In this document: positions 48,807 to 60,300 of the stretch, one piece after another
Position numbering within the stretch: position 1 is the first letter of the stretch
How the letters are laid out: each line of letters begins with the position of its first letter
Source: Diploscapter coronatus
Taxonomy: Eukaryota > Nematoda > Chromadorea > Rhabditida > Rhabditidae
NCBI GenBank assembly: GCA_964036155.1
Contig: OZ038422.1
Span: forward strand, 56,133,201 to 56,197,200
Direction: 5' to 3'
DNA length: 64,000 bases
The notes under the pieces: generated by a model
Databases searched by the model: none
The model's input: the letters and a program-made list of their open reading frames with translations, nothing else
What the model was told of the DNA's origin: nothing
Position numbers and translations under genes: made by a program

Positions 48807-51248
48807 TCAAACCTGTTTTCGCATGAGGAACAAATCCCTGATTGGTTTGTCCGAATCGGAAGGAAGTCGCTTGATTCCAAGGACCTGCTTGACTCGCGGA
48901 TGTCGCAGAATCTGTGCCTGGGCCATTCCACTTATCGACACCACCAGCCAGTAGAACGGAATGCACTGCAAGCAGAGGACCATCAGGTGTTTTTCAACAA
49001 GTGCATGTGGATTCAGTTTAAAACAGGAAAAAGAATCGAAAACGAACCGCGGGCAGCTGTGCCATGATGACAACAGAGAAGAGAGTGAGGAAGCCGAGTA
49101 GAAAGTCGTACGATTTGATGAACAAAGTTGACTTCTGCACGGGGTAGATCTTGCGTTGGGACTGAAAATAACAGGTAGAATATATGCTGTAGGAAAAATG
49201 AGAATATAACAAATGGATATTCGGAGTGAAATTCACGCCAAACCCCTCATGTTATTTCAAACCGCGATTTCCCCCCAATGCTTCCGAGTTCCAACCACAA
49301 ACACTCGGTAGAGAAAGAATAAACCATACCCAGAGATTGAGATATCCAAACACTCCAACGAGAATGGGCAGAATGTATAAAGGATCGGGCTGCAGCAGGT
49401 CGGGAATCCACAAATGACCCGGGAATGAAGGATGGAAATCGGCTGAAATTTGAACAATTTAGTCGCTGGTGCTTTTCAAAACAAAAATCTGCAAACATTC
49501 AATACTCGAGAATCGTAACGCGGCGTATAGTTCCTTGACTATTTGGAGATGTATTCCATCTTTCAGATATCATCTTCTTGTGGTAAAGAGCTTCAACTTG
49601 AAAGATGCTCCGCAAAGAATAATTTTAATGTCGTGTAATAGATCTTTTTCCTCGAAATATTAACAGAAATCACGAACTCAAAATTCGCAACGAATTTATA
49701 GAAATTACAAAAATCGCCATATTAGAAGTTTTAAGATTCCAAAATCAAAGAAGACTTTTAGGTCGATAATTTCGAAATCAGATCTACATCGAAGCAAAAG
49801 TTACAATTTCGTGACAATCGAATGAAGAATTGCGAATATTTAAATTTATTAAAGTTCCCAACCCACCACTGATGATGTTCCTCAATGCAAAAGACGAGAA
49901 AATCCAGACGGGGACGGTGCACATTTTGAGATTCTGAATGCGGGTCGGCTGCAGACCTTTCGCACCCAGCAGCTGTGGCACGTACTCCTTCACCTGCAAG
50001 TCGACAATTCAGTTACACTCAATAACCCTCTTTATAATTTACCATAGTTTCAGCGGCATGGATGACCTCCTTGTTGTCCGTCTTCATCACGAGCTTGTTG
50101 CCTGCCTCGTTCGGCGTGAATTCGACTCTGTACTTATCGCAGACTTTCTGCAATCATGTTTTCTATTTCAAATTTTTACAGCGATCTTCCGAAAAGTGAA
50201 AATTAAATAAATTGCAAAATCTCAACGCAATGACTACAGTAATCTGCAGACTCGTGTTAGTGTCTATCTTGATTTCAGCAGAATCAATTCTTCGTAACTT
50301 GCATGAATATTTGGTCCTATATTCGTGAAAATCAGGCGATAGATGTCCCATAAGAAGAAATTCTTTTGGAAAACTTGCCTTGACAATTTGCTGAGTCAGG
50401 AAATTCCGTGCGTGGAAACTTTCAGCGAACAGTTTCTCGGCGTAGATGTGGAACGGAGAAGTGACGAGTCGCAAAAGCAGACCGGTTGCAAGAATAGATC
50501 CTGTCCATGGAAGACCCATGGTGTGCAGAGCTGAAATAAAACTTAACTTCGGCGGCGAGCATCATTAATCAGGAAAAAGTCTAACAGCTTTCAGGAGAGT
50601 GATAAATCATAAGTATACCTATTGATTTTTCAGGTTCAAAATTATAAGTGAGAAGCTTCGTGAAAAGTTCGAATCAGGGGTGAGACGGAGTTCAGGTTCC
50701 GGTTAAAATAATTAGAGAAAAATGTACTATTCCGGCCCCGATTTTTCATACTTCAATTCTGCACCACTCCTGGCTCGGGCAACTCGTACCATTGACCTAT
50801 TTTGACTATCCATCCAATTTTTGTGATCAGTCTTATTTCGCATCCAAAATTCGAAACCACTCAAAACCGATCAATGAATTATTTCGAGTTTTCAAAAAGG
50901 AAGCTTCAAACCTCATGTTAAACCGAATTTATCGTTAAAATGATAGGCAAAAGCCAACAACAACCCAAAAATGCGTTCAAAAATTCACCTTCAATTCCAT
51001 TCTGCACGGCCACTGAAATGTAGCTTTCGGAAACATACTGAAAGAGAGGGGCGATTCCCGAAGGCAGCTGATTCGAAATATGGCGACGGGATGGTTGGAG
51101 AGGCTAAAAAGAAACAAAATTAAAAATAAATATAAAAACACAAATTTACATGAGATAATTGAAGTGATTTTGGTCGCTGAATTCCAAGAGAGGGGGCTGC
51201 CGAAGAGCAGGGCAGCACACGGCAACACACTGCTGCGCGACTCAGCAT
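48807..51248 (-). CDS. Mitochondrial OXA1/COX18-family membrane insertase
   Basis: This family inserts proteins into the mitochondrial inner membrane; COX18 handles the COX2 C-terminal tail. The N-terminus (MLSRAAVCCRVLPCSSAAPS, ATG at 51248) is Arg-rich, Ser/Ala-rich and free of acids, a matrix-targeting signal. Exons then give SNQLPSGIAPLFQYVSESYI, MGLPWTGSILATGLLLRLVT (first core helix with the conserved Arg), QIQN-type helices (LQPTRIQNLKMCTVPVWIF) and FPGHLWIPDLLQPDPLYILP, the family's hallmark WxPDL..PDP loop. SQRKIYPVQKSTLFIKSYDF, then LLGFLTLFSVVIMAQLPA and CIPFYWLVVSISGMAQAQIL follow. The end, RLPSDSDKPIRDLFLMRKQV, lacks the long basic ribosome-binding tail of OXA1, which favours COX18. 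One intron has a GC donor (50378-50377). Eight exons or so, all in frame. Confidence 0.85.
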
Positions 51249-54200
51249 CGATTCCCTGTAACTTCAACGAAATTTAGAGTAATTTTGTGAGAAATTAATG
51301 AAAAATTGAAGAGGAATGGAATTTCAAAGCGAGCAATGGGTTTAACGCAATAATGTATTGAAACGCTATATAGCGCGTTCACATGTGCGCATAGGCGTGC
51401 GTGAAAGAGTACAAATGATCATTTTATCTAGAGAAGACAGATTTCAGGATTTAGAAGAGCGAGTTTTATTTTCGAGGATAAGTAAACGAAACGTAAGTAA
51501 ATTTATAGAAATCAAAAATTATGAGAAATTACAAAAATTTCCTCATAAAACACGCGTTTCTGTGTTATGCCTGAATTCAATTGAAATATCGACCCTTCTG
51601 AATAGCATGAACGCATCGATTTTTTTCAAAAGTTGCTAAATTCCAAGACCAACTGAATATTAAATCACCAAGCAGTTTGACAGAATTTTTCTAGATTTAA
51701 AATTTTAGCTTCAGTATATTTTATCAGGTTGAAAAATTGAAATTGAAGTCTTGAATTCGAATTTCGAAATGGTTTCTTCGTAAATATCTTATTTCGTTTA
51801 AAAAATCGACCTTTCAATTATATCTAATAAATCGAACTCCGACGGTCATTTTTGAAAGGGAAACTAAATTTATCAGCAAAATAAGGCTAAACGTAAAACT
51901 GCATGATCTATGGAATCTAAGATTCGTCTGATTCATAATCATGCGTCACTTATAATTAGTTTAGAGAAAAATTTATTAGATGCACTTGTTTGTTTTAAAT
52001 TATAGTAATGCTAAAAAGGTAGTTATTAAAGTTGTCTTATTCTTAGCTTTCTGCCGTGGTGGTATATTTTGAGCTGTGCATAATTACTTCTACGTAAAAG
52101 GTATTTGATTGTGTTTAGAATACAAATGAGCAACTTAATGGACGTGATGTCTGCTGCATTTAATACATTTCATTAGTCAACTATCTTCCAATTTATTTGA
52201 TTATTTCGTCCTGCATCAAAATGCCGTTTTCCTACTTCTTTCAACGCACACTTTAGTTTTCCTGCTACCCATCATCAGTTTTGTTCTCATTTATCTTCTT
52301 ACCGTTTTAGCAAAATGTCGGAGAATTTCTAAAAGTGCACTGGTAATTTGAGGATTTTTTGTGTATCTAATTATTAAAAATGACAACATTCTATTCGAAT
52401 TTATACATAACAAGGTTAAATTTTAAAATATAAACTACTTACAGATTGTGAAAAAAAATTAATGTTCATGATTTTGAGACAATTTTCGATTCTTTTTAGG
52501 TTCCCAATTTTAAAAATAATTTCTATTTTGAACTTCCAAATTTTCATTCCGTCTTACACCTACTATTTCAATGACGTCGTTATTGGTTTCTTTTCCTTAG
52601 AAATGTGTGCATAAATTATTAGTACAAAAGTAATATTATCTCTACACGAATTACAAAACCATGACCACCACGCAAAATCCGAAATCAAACAACGAACTCT
52701 TGCAAAGAATCACGACGTAACATACCCACAGTTCAGGAGAATTTCTGTAGCCCTGTGCAAAGCAATTTACTCCGATAATCGAGTTGGATCGCTTCTCTGA
52801 TCTGTCACTTTCCCCTTACGCGTTTCTTATTATCGAATTGGCAGCCGATCTGCAATTAGGTTACCGAGTGAGTACGAATAAAAGTGGAATAGGGCTTGTT
52901 TACGATTCTGCCCCACTACATATTTTCATACCATACGTAACTTGCAATAAGACATCCACCATATTATGTCAGCACTTTATATTCTTGATCATGAGTTTTC
53001 GCGATTCATTTACGTTCAATGCATATTTTTCATTTTAAATCATGACGTCTTATATATTCGAAAGATTGTCACATTTTTGTTCTCAAAATAAGCTGAGCTA
53101 ATTTGAGTTAATGTGAGCTAGACATTCCGATAATCACCTAGGTAATCGCCAGATTTGCGTGCTTCACATCCTTTCTAATCAGGATTTAGTCAGTTAGAGT
53201 CAGTCAGGCAGGCCGATTGACCTAGTATCTCATTATAGTCCCCACTTAGAGCAATTATCTAAATGTCTCCCGTTTGCCTTCGCTGTCATCATTTTAATTC
53301 TCCTCACATTCGTGACGGTTCCGTTTTTCTGTTTCGCTTCCAATTTCCCAGGCTCATCATTTCTCTGTAATCAACATTTCCAGTCTTGCAAAACTTTATC
53401 TTAGTCTATTCTTGAGATAAAACAATTCAAATTTCCTTTATTCTCTCAGCATATGCATCTCATATAAATATAATTTTTTATCTTCTTGGGTTTATAACAT
53501 TAGAAATTTATAATTCTTGAATGATATTTCATTTGGAATATTCTGATCTCCTTATTCTGTTCGCAATACTCCTCCCACCCACCTTTTCACATCAACTCGC
53601 ATTCCCTGTCACTTCGTTATCATTTTCATTGTCTTTTGTTGCAATTTGCTTTCTAATTAACATTTTCATCATCATCGTGCATAATAATATTAGGTTAGAT
53701 TAGTCCGATATTTCCCAATTCTTGCATTTAAATTTATTTAGTAGGAGGGAAGTAAACAATGAGCACCTTTCTGTGCATAGTTTCCGATTAACTTCATTAC
53801 TTGATTATTTACTTCGTCATAATTATAGCCAATTATCTCAATTTCAGTAGAAGTTTTCTATAGCCATTTATACACGTAAACAACGTATTTAGATGAATAT
53901 TGATTGAGAATATTTAGTTAATATATTCAAATAGTTGAAATATGTAGGTAGTTGCGTCGACTTGGCGTTTTAGGTTTCATTTCAAAATGCAAATTAAATT
54001 TCCCCAAGCATCCTCATGCACTCGTGAGCTTGTGCTGCCTGCCTGCGCAGCTCCGCGGATAAGTGATCATCAGATGGCTTCGCGTCATTTTGCTAATGGC
54101 TCAGAGATAATCAACTTTCCCGATCCAATATTTACTTCCAAAATTTCTCTTATCACATATTGGATGAAAAGAATTCAGATTCTGACGATTTTTACAAATT

Positions 54201-55256
54201 ACTTTCTCATATCGAGTCTGAAATTTTACAAATAACCATTCCGAACTCGCAATTTTTTTGATTAATTTAATATCCGATCCTGCGTTTCAAGTGTTTCATT
54301 CCTTTTCATTTATTCATCCAATTTTTCATCCATTTTGATACCTGGAGTTAAATCTGTTTATACTAAGCTTTGTCTTAAATCTTTTTATCTCGAGATTTTA
54401 TTTTCTAAGAATGCTTGACTAGTGCAGATCTAGCTTTTCGGGTCCGCTTTGTTATCTTTCACACATTTTACATATTCGAAATTCACCCACGTACCAGAAA
54501 TGATTTACACTTCCTTGTTACTACCAGCGAACTATTCGCATAGTATTTCGATGGATTATGGCTGTAATGCAATTTCTCAATCCATCGATGCAGTTGGATC
54601 GAGTTATGCGGAGCAATTTCGCTAATTTCTCTCATTAACAGCAGTCTTCTTACCTTCACTACTAAATACTAAATGCAGCACATAATTGCGCAAATCTAAA
54701 GAAAAGAAAGTAATATTTTCGCTTTGCGTAAAGTCATAATGTGCATCAGAAACCATACAATCGACATCTAATATCTCAGGCGTATCTTTCATCGCACCCA
54801 TTCATATCGTTTTGCCACAAAATAGAGATTTGATTAACAGCAAAAAGTGACACATTATTTGACATATTGTAAAATCGCATTTTTACTAATTTAATTATTC
54901 TTTTTCGTACTGCGTAGTTAGGCGGTTTATCTTCTCCATACGTCTTCAAAATCACATTCTAAATTTTTAGAAACCCTTTGTCATTAACTAGTGTTTCATG
55001 TTTTCATTACAACTACGTAAATTTCATTTTTCACGTCATCATAAATGCGATTTTTAAAATTTTAAAGGAGAGGTTGAAACAATGACAAGAATTCCTAATT
55101 TATTTCAATTGCTTACTTTGGCTCAAAATTCAATTTTCTTATTTTCGTCTAAATGACCAATTACGCATTTATTTGGAGTGTTTCATTTTCGATGTTTGAA
55201 TAACCTTGTTCATGCATAAAATTGATAGATAAATGATTTTTGTAGGTAATAACAAA
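51249..55256. other. Intergenic, 4.0 kb
   Basis: AT-rich. Open frames at 51358-51639, 52784-53038 and 53987-54235 have no domain or exon partners. I found no RNA gene. The right part should contain the regulatory region of the neuropeptide gene. Confidence 0.45.
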
Positions 55257-55586
55257 ATGCAGATGCAGACGTATCTATCGATTGTGCTCTTGTGGATCCT
55301 CCCCCTAGCAGTATTCTCATTCTATGCACTTGATCGAGATTTATACGAATTTTCTAGGTTTGTACTGAGATAATTTTAGATACATTTAACAGGTTTGGGA
55401 AAAATCTTGCAATAGTGTTGCAGAACCATTTCTCCAACATGAATTACGATAATATATCAATAATTTAGGAATAAACCAGAACATCCTCGATATTTTATTG
55501 GAACATATAATGCACCAAATAAAAGATATGATCGGAACTGTTTCTTCAGTCCTGTACAGTGCATGCTGCAGTTCAAAGTTAATTAA
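55257..55586 (+). CDS. Allatostatin-C-like neuropeptide precursor (72 aa)
   Basis: Two exons, 55257-55357 and 55469-55586, joined by a 111-nt GT-AG intron, encode 72 residues. Residues 1-22 (MQMQTYLSIVLLWILPLAVF and the next two) form a signal peptide. A dibasic KR at residues 52-53 precedes the C-terminal peptide YDRNCFFSPVQCMLQFKVN. Its core C-F-F-S-P-V-Q-C (cysteines 58 and 65, six residues between) matches the arthropod allatostatin-C pattern C-[YF]-F-N-P-[IV]-S-C, the protostome branch of the somatostatin superfamily. A single disulfide ring is expected. There is no C-terminal Gly, so no amidation, as in classical allatostatin C. Arthropod allatostatin C acts through somatostatin-type GPCRs; the receptor here is unknown. 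Unlike the arthropod peptides it extends seven residues past the second Cys. The gene is too short and split for simple ORF calling. Confidence 0.75.
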
Positions 55587-57373
55587 GTTTAAAATAAAAA
55601 AAATATTTTGAAAATTTTCATTACAATGAGCAAAATTTATCAGGTCAACAACAATAATAGTGAATAAATAATAGAATTAATCATTCAATTTTAGGGGCCC
55701 GATAACACTGGAGTTGGCATTTCCACCCAAAGTTTCCACAAATGATTTGTAAATTATGATTATTAGCATATTTATTTTGAAATTTAAGATTATTTAATAA
55801 ATTTCTGTTAATATTTTGCCTTATCTACCTGTTTCGCTTCTCACAGAGAGGAATAAAATTGATCTCAAAACTTTTTCCCAATTAATTATCTGCTTTACGA
55901 TATTCATCAGATGAATAAATGACTAAATAGTTGAGATTTTAAAATAAAGGACGAGGACAATAATAGATGCAATAACGGCTACAGGTTTGAACAGGCATGA
56001 TTTTTAGGATCACTATTATCAAGTTGATTTGAACTGATTCATTCTTCATGCAATTTTTTGCTACAAGCTTGATTACCCCATCAGATTCCTAGAAAAATAC
56101 TTTCATAACTTTGTCTCCAAAACAGGAATTTTACTTGCGCTCTCTAAATATAATGACTATTTGTTTAAGATGTGAACTTTTCATCACTTATTTTTCCAAT
56201 TTCTTTACTACACTCTAGTGATTTTTGAAGTGTTTCATGCTCCAATTCTAACTGTGAACACTAATGATTTTATTTAATCAGTCAAGTTTAACGAAAACAA
56301 GGGGCGAACCAATACTTTTATTCCATAAACTAGTTTATGAAAAATTTAGAGAAAAACTCTTCAATACAATTTGATTCAGATTTTGAATGTGGTAAAAATA
56401 TAAACAAGTGATTTGACTGTTTGTATTGGATTATTTTGAGAGTCTGTCACCAGAAAATGTTTTACTAAATTTTTAAAACTAATAAATATAAATTTAGATA
56501 TTTTAATGAGGGGTTTTCATTAAATTCTTCATTCTCAATTCTCATCTTAAGATCAAATTTGAAATTATCTTCACATTGGTTTTCAAAACTATTGATGACT
56601 AATTAGTGCTGCTTTATAATCGACAAATAATATAAATTTTAGTAATTTTATAGAAGTAATCGCAATTCCAACAGTCAGCCGGAGGCTGGCACTAGAACGA
56701 CGAGCGAGCGAGGAAGTTCTAGTGTTAATATTATTGTGTTAAGCCAAACTAGAGTAAACTGTCAAAAAAATGAGAAATTTATAATCAAATAAAATTCGTC
56801 ATTTTGTATATTTGTTGCATCATCTTTATACAAATTTCAGCACCAAAATCAATTTAATTTTGAATCAAACTCTAATACTTCGCAGGGCGCTTACGAAAGA
56901 TCTCAACCTGAGAGAGTATGTAAACAGTGGAGTCTATATCTACACTCTCCTAACCCTACACTCTTAAGTTGTCAAGTTGTGATCATCTGTAACATTTTAA
57001 TTCGCACTCAATAAGCGTCTTATAGACGTTATTATTTAAATGTTTTCGATTATAATAAATATGTACAAACCCCTCATCGGAATAATGCCAAAGAAAAAGA
57101 AGAGAAGATTATAATAAACTTAGTGATAAAGCATGAGTTAAGTCTTTGAAAATAAGTGCAAACTTGTATATTGCTAACCATTTCGTACATACATAGGTGC
57201 TGAGTTAGATATCAATATTTTTCAGATATTCTTTAATTATTATTTCTCATAATATTATGCGTATTTTCATTCAAAGTACTTCATAATGAGAAATAAGATT
57301 ATTTTCTATTATAATGATTGTGCAGTCAATTTTAGATCAAATAATAATGCAAGAATGGTCGTTGAATATAAAC
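55587..57373. other. Intergenic, 1.8 kb
   Basis: AT-rich, without open frames of note, apart from a pair of GC-richer hairpins near 56676-56724. It contains the 3' UTR of the neuropeptide gene and the upstream region of the receptor kinase. Confidence 0.45.
56676..56724. other. Two adjacent potential hairpins
   Basis: CAGCC/GGCTG (56676-56680 with 56684-56688, 3-nt loop) is followed at once by CACTAGAAC/GTTCTAGTG (56690-56698 with 56716-56724, 17-nt loop GACGAGCGAGCGAGGAA). Both stems are perfect and stand out from AT-rich surroundings. It could be a small structured RNA or mobile-element remnant; no known family was recognised. Confidence 0.4.
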
Positions 57374-60300
57374 ATGATGTTCATTGCAAGTCTATCAATA
57401 TTATCAGTGATTGCTATTGAATCTCAGGACCCAGGTACGAAATAAATATACCACATTTTCTCTAATATTAGCCTACTCCAATCGAAGCTCCGGGGCTTCT
57501 ATTAGAGGAAATACTGTAAGACAAAAATTATGATCTATGAATAGCTTTGGTATTCAACGAAATATCATTTTTCAATGTAATTTCGTTTCGAAAAGAAATT
57601 ATTTCGAATTTTGTTAGAGTTGGGTAATTCTTCATTCTAAATTCAATCATTTAGAAAGTAGAATGGTTTCACAAAATTGTTCTCAAGATCATTGCAATTT
57701 AACCTGGCAGCCATATTCCACATATGAGGTGAGTAATTATTTGTTGCTCAACATTTACCTCCTGTCAGAATTTGTAAAAGTTTGTAGCCAAGCTTTTTCA
57801 ATCAGGACCACGCGAAATTTCTATTTGTTACTCTTAGAAAACGAAAGTTCGAATTTAAACATTTCGATGTCGAATTTGACGCTTGGCTTTTTCAAAGCCA
57901 GAGCCGACGTACGAGTTTTATTCTCAAAACTTTATAAATTGAAATTTAAAATTCGAGTATTTCGAAGTCGATATTCTTAGACCTCTGATTTTAATTGAGC
58001 CATACGTTAAAAATGGTGTGGAAGGTTTAGAATTATCTCAAAATTCAAAGTGTTAGGACTTGAAGCACTCATACCTTGATATTAATAAAACTCGGGTTAT
58101 AAAACCCATAAATAAATACAATAAATTTTACCCGACATTTTTTAAATCTACTAATTATTATTGACATAGAACTGATGGCTGATGATTGGTTCGCTTTAGA
58201 TTTGGGTCCCCACACCATATTTTGTTCGTTTAACACTCGATGATTCGTGGGAGGATTTGGACGACTACAGTCTCTGTTTAATTAATATCTCCTATAATGA
58301 TGTGGTTACAGATCTTCAAGTCAATTATAGGTTAGCTATTTATGCAAATAAGCTGAAAACGATCTATAAATTGTATTTAACATGTTATAATGCACAATGA
58401 TTGCATCTTGATCTAAAATATATAAGAGTAAGAATATACAATATCATTGAAGTGTAATAAACTGGTCAGACCTAAGGGGCATTTACGTCGGATAGTGGTA
58501 ACAGCGTCCAGTGGCTATGGATCGACTTTCTGTCTCTGAAGGCGCTGCGCGAGTTTCTGAAATTTATTTGCGGAAAGACACGATTTTGAGTGCAAATGGT
58601 TTATTGCAAAGGTTCCACTTGATACAAAACTTTCCAAGGTGATTTGAGATAGCGAGACTGTGCAAAGCAGGGCTAGGTTAGAGCTAGGCAACCGTTTGAG
58701 GCGAGTGGATGTGAGGAACTGATTTGGGAAAATGTCGCAATTCAGATTTTGTTATAATTTGGGCTAAGACACCTTCTTATCCCAACAGGACGTAAGCATA
58801 TAGGGAAAGGAATCTGTAAATGGTAATTTTACTATAGAAACTTATAGGTAGGAGGGTCCTCAAAGAGCTTTTGACCGTAAATTTTGACGGAAGGAAGGGG
58901 GAGGTCGGCACGGACAAATTGACATACAATCTTCCCAGATCTGAAACTGGTTATTCTTCTCAAAGAAAGTAAATTAGAGAAGTCACGAAATCAAAACGAA
59001 ACGAGGCGAAATTTGGTGAAGTGTCTGAAAACCATTCTGCAAAATTAGTTTCTCCTTTCAAAAGAAATATGTACCAGCATCTTAATCATTTTAGTTTAGC
59101 TTAGATCTTGCATATGGTCTATTATCTCATTATATAGGACCGGTGGGTATGGTTTTCATGACCACTCATAAAATGCCTGATTCATTGGTGAATCCTCAAG
59201 TAAACATCACATATAAGGATTCCTGTAAGGATTTTACCATATTGAGTTACATACAATAGCGCACAAAAGTTTGGGACAATTTTAATTTCGCAAGAAGTTG
59301 ATTATGTCGATATGTCTTGAACCTATCCTCTTTTAGATTGGCAGGCTAATGCCATTATCTGATCAGAATATGTCTACAAAGTTCATCGGTTCATCGTAAG
59401 TGCACGAATTGGATTATGTTCAAAATCGTGATTTTTCCAAACTTTTGTGCGTTACTGTATATCCAATTAAAAATAATGATATAATTTCTTTGATTTTTTA
59501 AAGACGCTTATGACTTAGGAAGGCTCTTCGTTTATAAATAGATTTTTTCAAATATCTTTTGTTCTTTAAACTGACGTTAATTAGTTATTACTGCATTCAA
59601 AAATAACTAACCTCCAATAAGATTTGCTACAACATCATATCGTTTTATTTTGCAAATTTATTTCTACATTTTAGCTTCGATTTGTGATAATGCAGATATT
59701 TTCAAAAAGCGTGTTTTAAATGAGAACTATGGTATATTTTATGAAAATGGCATTTCGACAATTTTCTATCATCCAAATGCGACACTTGACACAATAAATG
59801 CATGTAGCATGGGAAGTTCGTTGGATTATGATTTTCCAATATTTATGAGGACGATTGACAATAAGGATTTTATAAACATTGATCCATCAGACAAATATTC
59901 GAAATTTTTAATATTTGACGGATTTGGAACAAACATGACTTATCGAGGATCGTAAGTTTGAATATGTTGATTCAATTATTAAACTAGGAGTTTTTAATGT
60001 TTTGATATACATACGATGCTGAATCTTGATAGGATACTAGTAACAGAATTAATAGAAATTATTACTAGCTTAGGACTTTTCCTTAGCTCGATAAAACAGG
60101 ATAAGAATCGGCGAAGTTAAAAATTTTTAATTTGCAGAATATTGGATTTCATTATATTCCCAGAAATGATTGATGATTTTGGAAAACAACAGGTTGTACA
60201 TATAGAGCATTTTCTTCTCATTAATATTAAATGTCATAAATAAGCAATTTTATAAATGATGAAAATATATTTAAGCAGAGAAAAGTTGTTGCAAAATCCG

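Noticed and set aside
51358..51639. 93-codon frame downstream-facing from the insertase promoter
   Set aside because: No domain, no homology that I recognise, and no sign of splicing; such frames are expected by chance at this length.
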